Source of the DNA: an uncultured Paracoccus sp.
GTDB lineage: Bacteria; Pseudomonadota; Alphaproteobacteria; Rhodobacterales; Rhodobacteraceae
Reading direction: 5' to 3'
NCBI RefSeq assembly: GCF_946221145.1
Contig: NZ_CAMIOH010000028.1
Coordinates: 1 to 21,626 of the forward strand
Length of the DNA stretch: 21,626 nt
Of this stretch, positions 1 to 7,703 are shown one piece after another. The translations under genes and the position numbers were made by a program. Position 1 is the stretch's first letter; each line of letters starts with the position of its first letter. Below the pieces are notes generated by a model. The model was not told where the DNA came from and ran no database searches. It saw nothing but the letters and a program-made list of their open reading frames with translations.

Positions 1-786
1 TTCAAGATCAAGGGCGTGAACTATTCCATCACCTCGGCCTGTTCGACCAGTGCGCATTGCATCGGCAACGGGGTCGAGCAGATCCAGATGGGCAAGCAGG
101 ACATCGTGTTCGCGGGCGGCGGCGAGGAACTGGACTGGACGCTGTCCTGCCTGTTCGACGCGATGGGCGCCATGTCGTCGAAATACAACGACACGCCGCA
201 GACCGCTTCGCGCCCCTATGACGCGACGCGCGACGGTTTCGTCATCGGCGGCGGCGGCGGCGTGGTGGTGCTGGAAGAACTGTCCCATGCCCTGGCGCGC
301 GGCGCGAAAATCTATGCCGAAGTCACCGGCTATGGCGCGACCAGCGACGGTTACGACATGGTGGCCCCGTCCGGCGAGGGCGGCGAACGGTCGATGCGGC
401 TGGCGCTTGCCACCCTGCCCGAGGGGCGGACGGTCAGCTATATCAACGCGCATGGCACCTCGACCCCGGTGGGCGACATCGGCGAGGTCAAGGCGATTCG
501 CCGCATCTGGGGCGAGGGCAACACCCCGCCGATCAGTTCGACCAAATCGCTGACCGGGCATTCGCTGGGCGCGACCGGCGTGCACGAGGCGATCTATAGC
601 CTGCTGATGTTGCAGAACGACTTTATTGCGGCATCTGCAAATGTGACGACTCTGGACCCGGAGATTCAACCGGGCGAGATTGCGACAAGCCGGGTTGACA
701 ATGCAGGGTTGGATTCCGTCCTGTCCAACAGCTTCGGCTTTGGCGGCACCAACGCGACCCTGCTGATGTCGCGGTACAAAGAATAA
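1..786 (+). CDS. fabB: Beta-ketoacyl-ACP synthase I (FabB), 3' part
   Basis: Condensing enzyme of type II fatty-acid synthesis; it joins malonyl-ACP to acyl-ACP and in this family elongates unsaturated chains. The frame is open from base 1, so the gene starts upstream of the window; 261 residues are visible against about 405-410 in the family, so roughly the first 145 are missing. The catalytic triad can be seen: Cys in SACSTSAHC (visible residue 14), His in INAHGTSTPVGD (about 151) and His in TKSLTGHSLGATG (about 187). The C-terminal glycine-rich segment SFGFGGTNATLL is typical. fabI follows after 15 bases behind an ACGAGGA ribosome site, so the two are probably co-transcribed. In alphaproteobacteria fabA usually lies just upstream; that is inference here. 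A GTG at 16 is in frame but lies inside the conserved region and is not the true start. Confidence 0.95.
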   Translation, partial: FKIKGVNYSITSACSTSAHCIGNGVEQIQMGKQDIVFAGGGEELDWTLSCLFDAMGAMSSKYNDTPQTASRPYDATRDGFVIGGGGGVVVLEELSHALARGAKIYAEVTGYGATSDGYDMVAPSGEGGERSMRLALATLPEGRTVSYINAHGTSTPVGDIGEVKAIRRIWGEGNTPPISSTKSLTGHSLGATGVHEAIYSLLMLQNDFIAASANVTTLDPEIQPGEIATSRVDNAGLDSVLSNSFGFGGTNATLLMSRYKE

Positions 787-801
787 GAAACGAGGACATT
801 C

Positions 802-1602
802 ATGGGCGATCTTCTGCAAGGCAAGCGCGGGCTTGTGATGGGGGTCGCCAATGACCATTCCATCGCCTGGGGTATCGCAAAGGCGGTGGCCGATCAGGGC
901 GCGGACCTGGCGTTTTCCTATCAGGGTGACGCGTTCGGCAAGCGGGTGCAGCCGCTGGCGGCGTCCGTGGGGTCGGATTTCCTGCTGGACGTGGACGTGA
1001 CCGACGACGCCTCGCTGGACGCGGCCTTCGGGGCGATCAGTGACCGCTGGGGCAGCCTGGATTTCGTGATCCACGCCATCGCCTTTTCCAACAAGAACGA
1101 ACTGACCGGCCGGTTCATGAATACCAGCCGCGCCAACTTCAAGCACAGCCTGGAGATTTCGTGCTATTCGCTGATCGAGGTGGCGCGGCGGGCGCATCCG
1201 CTGATGGCGGCCAGTGAATCTGGGGGCGGGTCGCTGATCACGCTGACCTATGGCGGGTCGAACCGGGTGACGCCCTTCTATAACGTGATGGGGGTCGCCA
1301 AGGCGGCGCTTGAATCGACGGTGCGCTATCTGGCCAACGACCTTGGCCCCGACGGGATCCGCGTCAATGCCATCAGCCCCGGCCCGATGAAGACGCTGGC
1401 AGGCGCGGCCATCGGCGGGGCGCGCAAGACTTTCCGCCATACCGAGGCGAATGCGCCGCTGCGCGCCAATGCCACGCTGGAGGCGATCGGCGGCACCGCC
1501 GTCTGGCTGCTGTCGGACTGGGGCGCCTGCACGACGGGCGAGGTCGTGCTGGTCGATGGCGGCTATCACGTGCTGGGGATGCCGCAGAGCGAGAATTTGT
1601 GA
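802..1602 (+). CDS. fabI: Enoyl-ACP reductase, NADH type (FabI)
   Basis: Catalyses the last reduction of each fatty-acid elongation cycle (trans-2-enoyl-ACP to acyl-ACP). The protein has 266 residues, normal for FabI. It is a divergent short-chain dehydrogenase. The N-terminal nucleotide site reads GVANDHSIAWGIAKA (residues 14-28), the FabI form of the Rossmann motif. The active site has Tyr150, Tyr160 and Lys167 in the order Y-x9-Y-x6-K, within TYGGSNRVTPFYNVMGVAK, and is followed by the substrate-loop segment ISPGPMKTLAG. The C-terminal VDGGYHVLGM is also typical. The start ATG at 802 has ACGAGGA 7 bases upstream. It lies 15 bases after fabB and very likely shares its transcript. A repeat hairpin follows at 1608-1663 and may end that transcript. 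FabI is the family targeted by triclosan and related inhibitors. Confidence 0.96.
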   Translation: MGDLLQGKRGLVMGVANDHSIAWGIAKAVADQGADLAFSYQGDAFGKRVQPLAASVGSDFLLDVDVTDDASLDAAFGAISDRWGSLDFVIHAIAFSNKNELTGRFMNTSRANFKHSLEISCYSLIEVARRAHPLMAASESGGGSLITLTYGGSNRVTPFYNVMGVAKAALESTVRYLANDLGPDGIRVNAISPGPMKTLAGAAIGGARKTFRHTEANAPLRANATLEAIGGTAVWLLSDWGACTTGEVVLVDGGYHVLGMPQSENL

Positions 1603-1607
1603 GGTAG

Positions 1608-1663
1608 CAGCCGGGGGTTTCACACCCCCGGACCCCCGTGGGATATTTGAGGTCCAATGCAGG
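1608..1663 (+). repeat. Intergenic hairpin repeat, copy 1 (possible terminator)
   Basis: An 8-bp GC stem with a 5-base loop (1611-1631, CCGGGGGT/ACCCCCGG) is followed by a second C-run and by the conserved tail GGATATTTGAGGTCC (1641-1655). The whole unit matches 9211-9267 in the same orientation; the last 23 bases (1641-1663 and 9245-9267) are identical, while the hairpin loop differs. It lies directly after fabI, where a transcript end would be expected, but no T-run follows the stem. The first ATG of the next gene (1657) lies inside the repeat tail. Confidence 0.75.
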
Positions 1664-2493
1664 CCATGGTCGAGTTCTTTACGGCGAATGACGGGGCGCG
1701 GTTGGCCTATTCCGATCAGGGGGCGGGGCTGGCGGTCCTGTGCCTTGCCGGGCTGACGCGGAACATGGGCGATTTCGACTATGTCGCGTCGCATCTGGCG
1801 GGCGTGCGACTGATCCGCATGGATTATCGCGGGCGCGGGCAGTCGGATTATACCGGCGCGGCGACGTATACCGTGCCGCAAGAGGGCAAGGATGCCCTGA
1901 CGCTGCTGGATCATCTGGAGATCGAGCGGGCGGCGGTGCTGGGCACGTCGCGCGGGGGGCTGATCGGGCTGCTGCTGGCTGCCGTGGCACATGACCGGCT
2001 GCTGGGGCTGTGCCTCAACGATGTCGGCCCGGTGATCGAACAGGCGGGGCTGGAGCGGATTTTCGACTATGTCGGGCGCAATCCTGCGGCCCCGACATAT
2101 GAGGCGCAGGCGCGGCGGCTGGACGAAGCGATGCCGGGTTTTGCCGATGTGCCCGAGGGCCGCTGGCTGGCCGATGCCCGGCGGCATTACGAGGAAACGC
2201 CGGAAGGGCTGCGGATCCGCTATGATCCGGCGCTGCGCGAGGCGTTCCTGGCGGCGTTCCAAGGCCAGGCACCCGATCTTTGGCCGCTGTGGGACGCCAC
2301 GGCGGGCCTGCCCGTGGCGCTGATCCGGGGGGCCAATTCCGACCTGCTGTCGGCGGGGGTCGCAGCCGAGATGGTCCGCCGCCGCCCTGACACCATTTTC
2401 GCCGAGGTGCCGGGCCGCGCCCATGTCCCCTGGCTGGACGAGCCGGAATCGCTGGACGCGCTGAACATCTGGCTGGACCGCTGCGGGCGCTAG
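1657..2493 (+). CDS. Alpha/beta-fold hydrolase
   Basis: A hydrolase of the alpha/beta superfamily; the substrate cannot be read from the sequence. With the ATG at 1657 it has 278 residues, normal for the family. The oxyanion-side segment VLCLAGLTRN follows the N-terminal strand, the nucleophile elbow is GTSRG with Ser98, and the likely catalytic His256 is in GRAHVPWLDEP. A possible acid is the Asp in LIRGANSDLL. No signal peptide is seen, so it is probably cytoplasmic. Start choice: the ATG at 1657 is embedded in a repeat tail that also occurs at 9262 without starting a gene, so the ATG at 1666 (MVEFFTANDG) is an equal candidate; GAGG at 1649-1652 is 4 bases before the first. The stop codon is inside a CTAG shared with the convergent PAP2 gene. 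Confidence 0.85.
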   Translation: MQAMVEFFTANDGARLAYSDQGAGLAVLCLAGLTRNMGDFDYVASHLAGVRLIRMDYRGRGQSDYTGAATYTVPQEGKDALTLLDHLEIERAAVLGTSRGGLIGLLLAAVAHDRLLGLCLNDVGPVIEQAGLERIFDYVGRNPAAPTYEAQARRLDEAMPGFADVPEGRWLADARRHYEETPEGLRIRYDPALREAFLAAFQGQAPDLWPLWDATAGLPVALIRGANSDLLSAGVAAEMVRRRPDTIFAEVPGRAHVPWLDEPESLDALNIWLDRCGR

Positions 2494-2993
2494 AAGCGCA
2501 TTCCGACGCTGAAGCTGGCGCCCTCGGTTCCGATGCCGAAATCGGCGGCGCCGACACTGAAGCCGATCAGCGCGCCGGTCAGTGCCTGTTGCATCGTGTG
2601 CTGGCCCGCATGGACCCGGCTGGCCGCCGTCAGCCCCGCCGCGCCGTAAAGTCCGATCCCCGCCGCGCGATCATCGGCGAAGCACTTGCCCGCCAGATCC
2701 GCCGCGCCGAACGCCGCCGCCGCCGCATGGCCGGACGGAAAGCCCCGCCCTTCCCCGTTCGGCCGGACCGAGACCGGCGTGCCGTCCAGCCACGTCTTCA
2801 GGCCCAGCACGACCACCGCTTGCAGGGCGCCGCGGATCGCGAAATCCTCGAACCGGTCATGCTGGGCGGCGCAGACGGCGGCGGCCAGCGGCAGGCCGTA
2901 TTTCATCGCCGTGCCGAAATCCTCGAACGGGTCGGCGGCGGCGGGTTGGGCAACAAGCGCCGCCGCCAGAAGCGCGGCGGGAACCCGCCTCAC
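2490..2993 (-). CDS. PAP2-family phosphatase, exported or membrane-associated
   Basis: A member of the phosphatidic acid phosphatase type 2 superfamily, whose members remove phosphate from lipid or small phosphate esters on the outer side of the inner membrane. The protein has 167 residues with an N-terminal signal-like segment (about 1-21, ending AAADP). The family motifs are visible: an RP pair in VSVRPNGEG, PSGH in RGFPSGHAAAA, and the nucleophile motif SRVHAGQHTMQQ, where the third motif has H-T-x-x-Q instead of the usual H-x3-D. The Lys-to-RP spacing is 10 residues, longer than the classical 6. The start is GTG in a GTGA overlap with the stop of the cytochrome gene upstream, so translation is probably coupled. 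It is the last gene of the lol run and ends in the CTAG shared with the hydrolase. Confidence 0.82.
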   Translation of the reverse strand: MRRVPAALLAAALVAQPAAADPFEDFGTAMKYGLPLAAAVCAAQHDRFEDFAIRGALQAVVVLGLKTWLDGTPVSVRPNGEGRGFPSGHAAAAAFGAADLAGKCFADDRAAGIGLYGAAGLTAASRVHAGQHTMQQALTGALIGFSVGAADFGIGTEGASFSVGMRF

Positions 2994-3400
2994 TGCTGCA
3001 TCGCCTCGACATATTCCATCAGCGCCACCAGCCGCACCGGAGTCGGCGTCAGCACGCCGTCGCCCGCGTCATAGGGGATGGTCGGCCCGTCCAGCAGATC
3101 GCCAAAGGCCGGCATCGGCGATTCGCTGCGCCCCGGCGTGAAACCATGGATATGGCCCATCACCTGAAGGCGCGGAAAAACGCCGCCGTTGTTGGCCGCC
3201 ACCTGCGTCAGGTCGACCGGATGGGGCACCATGCCCGCCGCCGCCGGACCGTCGCCATGCCCCGCCGCCCCGTGGCAATCGACGCAGAGCGCCTGAAAAT
3301 CACTGCGCGCGCGGGCCTGATCGGTGGCACCGGGCGCACAGGCGGCGATCACGCCCGCCATGGCCATCCCGGCCAAGGCCGCCCCATATGTCGCCTTCAT
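2990..3400 (-). CDS. Monohaem c-type cytochrome, predicted lipoprotein
   Basis: A small class I-like cytochrome c of 136 residues. The N-terminus MKATYGAALAGMAMAGVIAAC has a lipobox-like IAAC ending at Cys21, so the mature protein is probably a membrane-anchored periplasmic lipoprotein. The single haem site is CVDCH (Cys39, Cys42, His43), and Met96 in SPMPAFGDLL is the likely sixth ligand. The text between (GHGDGPAAAGMVPHPVDLT) is common in small oxidase- or reductase-linked cytochromes c. Its redox partner is not evident. The gene lies 48 bases downstream of lolD on the same strand and overlaps the PAP2 gene by GTGA. Having a lipoprotein directly after a lipoprotein-release transporter is suggestive, but this is context only. 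Confidence 0.85.
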   Translation of the reverse strand: MKATYGAALAGMAMAGVIAACAPGATDQARARSDFQALCVDCHGAAGHGDGPAAAGMVPHPVDLTQVAANNGGVFPRLQVMGHIHGFTPGRSESPMPAFGDLLDGPTIPYDAGDGVLTPTPVRLVALMEYVEAMQQ

Positions 3401-3448
3401 CGCTGCCCCCTCTGGTTGCCTGCGCCGATCTTGCCCCGGCGGGTTGCG

Positions 3449-4120
3449 TCATTCAACCGTTGCATTCAACCCGATCACCCGGTCCATCCGCGCGGCCAGG
3501 CCGTGGTTATGCGTGGCGATCAGCGCCGACAACCCGGTGTCGCGCACCAGCCCCATCAGCATGTCGAACACCCGGTCCGAGGTCTCGGGATCCAGGTTCC
3601 CGGTGGGTTCATCCGCCAGCAGCAGGCTGGGCGCATTGGCAAGCGCGCGGCAGAACGCCACCCGCTGCTGTTCCCCCCCCGAGAGCTGCGCCGGGCGGTG
3701 ATCCGCCCGATGCGACAGCCCGACCCGGCCCAGCAGATCGGCGGCGCGGGCGACGGCGGCGCGCCCGGCCACGCCATTGGCCAGTTGCGGCAGGATGATG
3801 TTTTCCGCCGCGCTGAATTCCGGCAGCAGGTGATGGAACTGATAGACAAAGCCCAGATCGCGGCGCCGCGCCTCGGTCCGGGGCTTGTCGGGCAGGCCGG
3901 TCATGTCGCGCCCGTTCAGGATCACCCGGCCCGCATCGGGCGTGTCCAGCAGCCCGGCAATATGCAGCAGCGTCGATTTCCCGGCCCCCGATGGCGCGAC
4001 AAGCGCCACCACCTCGCCGCGCGCGACGCTCAGATCCAGATCGCGCAGCACCGCGACCGGGGCGGGACCGCCCGTGCCATAGGTCTTGCCGACCGCCTCC
4101 AGCCGCAACACGTCATTCAT
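3449..4120 (-). CDS. lolD: Lipoprotein-releasing ABC transporter, ATP-binding protein LolD
   Basis: ATPase of the Lol transporter, which extracts outer-membrane lipoproteins from the inner membrane and hands them to LolA. The protein has 223 residues. In order: Walker A APSGAGKST (residues 42-50), Q-loop in FVYQFHHLLPEF (about 91-102), ABC signature LSGGEQQR (146-153), Walker B LLLADE (166-171) and H-loop IATHN. FQFHHLLPEF-type Q-loop text and the ADEPTGNLD segment are typical of the LolD/MacB/FtsE group, and the neighbouring permease fixes the identity as LolD. The start overlaps the stop of lolC/E in ATGAATGA, which implies coupled translation. Unusual: the signature glycines are encoded by an uninterrupted run of eight G (C8 at 3673-3680 on the + strand). 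Confidence 0.93.
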   Translation of the reverse strand: MNDVLRLEAVGKTYGTGGPAPVAVLRDLDLSVARGEVVALVAPSGAGKSTLLHIAGLLDTPDAGRVILNGRDMTGLPDKPRTEARRRDLGFVYQFHHLLPEFSAAENIILPQLANGVAGRAAVARAADLLGRVGLSHRADHRPAQLSGGEQQRVAFCRALANAPSLLLADEPTGNLDPETSDRVFDMLMGLVRDTGLSALIATHNHGLAARMDRVIGLNATVE

Positions 4121-5414
4121 AGCGCAGGGCCTCGACCGGGTTCATGCGCGCGGCGCGGCGCGCGGGAAAGATGGTGACGACGAAGGACAGCACCAGCGAC
4201 AGCGCCACCGCGCGAAAGATGTCCCAGGCGCGCAATTCGGCGGGCAGGCGATAGATGCCGCGCACCTCGGGCTGCCAGGCGCCGCCCCCGGTCAGGGCGT
4301 TCAGCGCCGCCATGATGTGATCCACGTTCAGCGCCAGAATCACGCCCAGGATCACCCCGGCGACGGTGCCGAGGATCCCGGTGAACGCCCCGCACAGAAA
4401 GAACACCCGCAGCACCGCGCCTTCGGTCAGGCCCATGGTGCGCAGGATGCCGATGTCGCGGCCCTTGTTCTTGACCAGCATGATCAGGCCCGAGGTGATG
4501 TTCATCGACGCGATCAGCACCAGCACCGACAGGATCACGAACATCACGTCATCCTCCATGTCCAAAGCCGACAGGAACGACCCCGAGGCGTTCTTCCAGT
4601 TCCAGATCTGCGCCCCCGGCCCCGCCGCCTGCAACAGCGGCCCGGTCCAGTCATCGACCTTTTCGGGATCGGTGACGAAAACCTCGATCTCGTCGGCGAC
4701 GCCCTCGCGGTTGAAATAGGACTGCGCCTCGGCCATCGGCATATAGATGCGGGTCCGGTCGATGTCGTATCGCCCGGCGCTGAAGATATAGGTCACCTCG
4801 TAGGACTTGACGCGCGGCGTGGTGCCGATGGCGGTGCGCGCGCCCTCGGGGGCGATCAGGCGGATCTTATCGCCCAGGCCCACCGCCAGTTCACGGGCGA
4901 TGCCGGACCCGATGGCGATGCCCCGGTCGAAATCCTCCAGCCGCCCGACCGAGGTGGCGGGATCCACGATCCGCGGCATTTCCTTCAGATCCTCGATGGT
5001 TACGCCGAAGACCTCGGCCACGTTCGAGGAATCGTTGGCGGTCGCCATGACCTGCCCGCGCACGACCGGCGCGGTGCGGGTGACGCCCGGAACCTGCGCC
5101 AGCGTGGCGGCCACCGCATCGTAATCGGCGATCCGCCCCGGCACCACATAGACATCGTCGGTGAATTCGTTCGTGACCCGCTGCGGCGCCATATAGACGG
5201 TGGTATGCGCATTCGCCCCCAGGATCGTGTCCACGAATTCCGCCCGGAACCCGGCCCTGACGGCCAGCGTGGCGATCAGCGCCATCACCCCCAGGGCGAT
5301 GCCGATCAGGCTGATCCAGGTCATCACGCTGACCCCGCCTTCGGCCCGGCGCGCGCGCAGGTATCGCCAGGCGATCAGGAATTCGTATCGGGAAAAGGGC
5401 GCGGGGCTGGACAT
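4113..5414 (-). CDS. lolC: Lipoprotein-releasing ABC transporter permease LolC/E
   Basis: Inner-membrane permease of the Lol lipoprotein-release transporter. With the ATG at 5414 the protein has 433 residues (MSSPAPFSRYEFLIAWRYL), typical for LolC/E. The start is supported by AGAGG 8 bases upstream; an in-frame ATG at 5501 would add 29 unrelated residues. Domains: a first membrane segment at about 28-48 (VMTWISLIGIALGVMALIATL), a large periplasmic region with the RYDIDRTRIYMPMAEAQSYF segment, and three C-terminal membrane segments ending in FPARRAARMNPVEALRYE, the hallmark FtsX/MacB-like end. Only one permease gene is present next to lolD, as is usual in alphaproteobacteria, where one protein is thought to do the jobs of both LolC and LolE. 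Whether it should be named lolC, lolE or lolF is open. It heads the four-gene minus-strand run. Confidence 0.92.
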   Translation of the reverse strand: MSSPAPFSRYEFLIAWRYLRARRAEGGVSVMTWISLIGIALGVMALIATLAVRAGFRAEFVDTILGANAHTTVYMAPQRVTNEFTDDVYVVPGRIADYDAVAATLAQVPGVTRTAPVVRGQVMATANDSSNVAEVFGVTIEDLKEMPRIVDPATSVGRLEDFDRGIAIGSGIARELAVGLGDKIRLIAPEGARTAIGTTPRVKSYEVTYIFSAGRYDIDRTRIYMPMAEAQSYFNREGVADEIEVFVTDPEKVDDWTGPLLQAAGPGAQIWNWKNASGSFLSALDMEDDVMFVILSVLVLIASMNITSGLIMLVKNKGRDIGILRTMGLTEGAVLRVFFLCGAFTGILGTVAGVILGVILALNVDHIMAALNALTGGGAWQPEVRGIYRLPAELRAWDIFRAVALSLVLSFVVTIFPARRAARMNPVEALRYE

Positions 5415-5489
5415 GCGGGAAGCCTCTGATCTTGCGCCCGGAACCTGACCGGACGCCGCGCGAAGATCAAGCCGACAAAGGCGTGAGGG

Positions 5490-5511
5490 CTTCTTCTTCA
5501 CTCAAATATCC
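5490..5511 (-). repeat. Third copy of the GGATATTTGAG element, without hairpin
   Basis: On the minus strand this reads GGATATTTGAGTGAAGAAG and on. The first 11 bases are the same as the tail of the two hairpin repeats at 1641 and 9245, but no GC hairpin precedes it. It lies in the divergent region between lolC/E and radA. Confidence 0.5.
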
Positions 5512-5549
5512 ATCTTGCGACAGGGACCACCAGGTGCGACATCGGCCCC

Positions 5550-6914
<1,365 letters not shown>

Positions 6915-6956
6915 AGTGCCTGATAAGACAACATAACCGGCGCAAGGGGCGGATTC

Positions 6957-7553
6957 ATGGACGGCTTTACGATCATCGACGCGGTGGTGGCTGCGGTCAT
7001 CATCCTTTCGGCCATCCTGGCCTGGTCGCGCGGCTTCGTGCGCGAATCGCTGGCGATTCTGGGCTGGATCGGCGCGGCCATCCTGGCCTTCATCTTCGCC
7101 GCCGCCATGCGCCCGCTGATCGCGCAGCTTCCGGTGCTGGACCGTTTCCTGGGCGACAGTTGCGAACTGGCAACGATCGCGGGCTTTGCCGTGGTCTTCG
7201 CGCTGGCCCTGGTGGTGTTCTCGATCATCACGCCGCTGTTTTCCTCGGTGGTGCAGCGCTCGGCGCTTGGCGGGGTCGATCAGGGCATGGGATTCCTGTT
7301 CGGGGTGGCGCGGGGCATCCTGCTGGTCGCCATCGCCTTCATCGTCTATGACCGGGTGATGACCAGCCAGCAGGTGCCGGTCGTGGAAAACAGCCGGTCG
7401 GCGCAGGTGTTCGAACGGATGCGCGGCCAGCTGGACCAGCAGGTGCCCGATGACGCGCCGGGCTGGATCGTCAGCCGTTACGAACAGATGGTCGCGGGCT
7501 GCACGGCGACCGCCACGCCGCAGGCCGCCGAAACCCCGCCCGCCACGAACTAG
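6957..7553 (+). CDS. cvpA: CvpA family inner-membrane protein
   Basis: An integral membrane protein of the CvpA (colicin V production) family. The name comes from E. coli; the biochemical role is unclear and has been linked to envelope homeostasis. It has 198 residues, with the conserved N-terminus MDGFTIIDAVVAAVIILSAI and ARGFVRE-like text (WSRGFVRESLAILGWIGA). Four membrane segments can be seen at about 8-25, 33-52, 74-98 and 115-133, with the family motif SALGGVDQGMGFLFGVARG before the last. The C-terminal 60 residues are polar and end in a Thr/Ala/Pro-rich tail. A clear ribosome site AAGGGGCGG precedes the ATG. Placement directly before purF, as in E. coli, strongly supports the call. Confidence 0.92.
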   Translation: MDGFTIIDAVVAAVIILSAILAWSRGFVRESLAILGWIGAAILAFIFAAAMRPLIAQLPVLDRFLGDSCELATIAGFAVVFALALVVFSIITPLFSSVVQRSALGGVDQGMGFLFGVARGILLVAIAFIVYDRVMTSQQVPVVENSRSAQVFERMRGQLDQQVPDDAPGWIVSRYEQMVAGCTATATPQAAETPPATN

Positions 7554-7574
7554 GATGCGGGCCACGGCGCGGGC

Positions 7575-7639
7575 TGCATGGCAGCCATGCACGTGACGCT
7601 TCCGTGACGAAAAACCGCCCCTGCCGATGTGCGGGGGCG
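7575..7639. promoter_or_regulatory. cvpA-purF intergenic inverted repeats
   Basis: Two hairpins lie here. The first is a 7-bp stem with a 3-base loop (7575-7591, TGCATGG/CCATGCA). The second is a 9-bp GC stem with one wobble pair and a 6-base loop (7616-7639). Read on the minus strand the second is followed at once by G and five T (A5 at 7610-7614), the form of an intrinsic terminator for antisense transcription; on the plus strand only a weak T-rich stretch follows. CGTGACG occurs twice in direct orientation 11 bases apart (7592 and 7603), and CGTGAC again at 7638. Confidence 0.5.
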
Positions 7640-7667
7640 TGACTTTATGCGTGGCGCGCACTACATA
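7639..7667 (+). promoter_or_regulatory. Possible purF promoter
   Basis: GTGACT (7639-7644, 4 of 6 to the -35 consensus) is separated by 17 bases from TACATA (7662-7667, 3 of 6 to the -10 consensus). The position fits a start about 30 bases before the purF ATG. The match is modest and purF could also be read from upstream. Confidence 0.3.
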
Positions 7668-7703
7668 GCGCGGGACAGCCCCCAAGCCATTCAGGACGCC
7701 GCG

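Noticed and set aside
1373..1657. Two minus-strand frames (here and 8839-9261) both beginning MDLKYP and then GVRG
   Set aside because: Their shared start is only the reverse reading of the repeated hairpin element; the rest of each is antisense to fabI or purF.
2582..4177. 531-residue plus-strand frame over the PAP2, cytochrome and lolD genes
   Set aside because: It is an Arg/Pro-rich mirror of three real minus-strand genes, with no recognisable domain.
4086..5429. 447-residue plus-strand frame over lolC/E
   Set aside because: It is antisense to the permease; the His/Asp/Gly-rich composition has no fold signals.
5415..5501. 29-residue N-terminal extension of LolC/E
   Set aside because: The short form has a good ribosome site and the normal family N-terminus; the extension is charged and unlike LolC/E.
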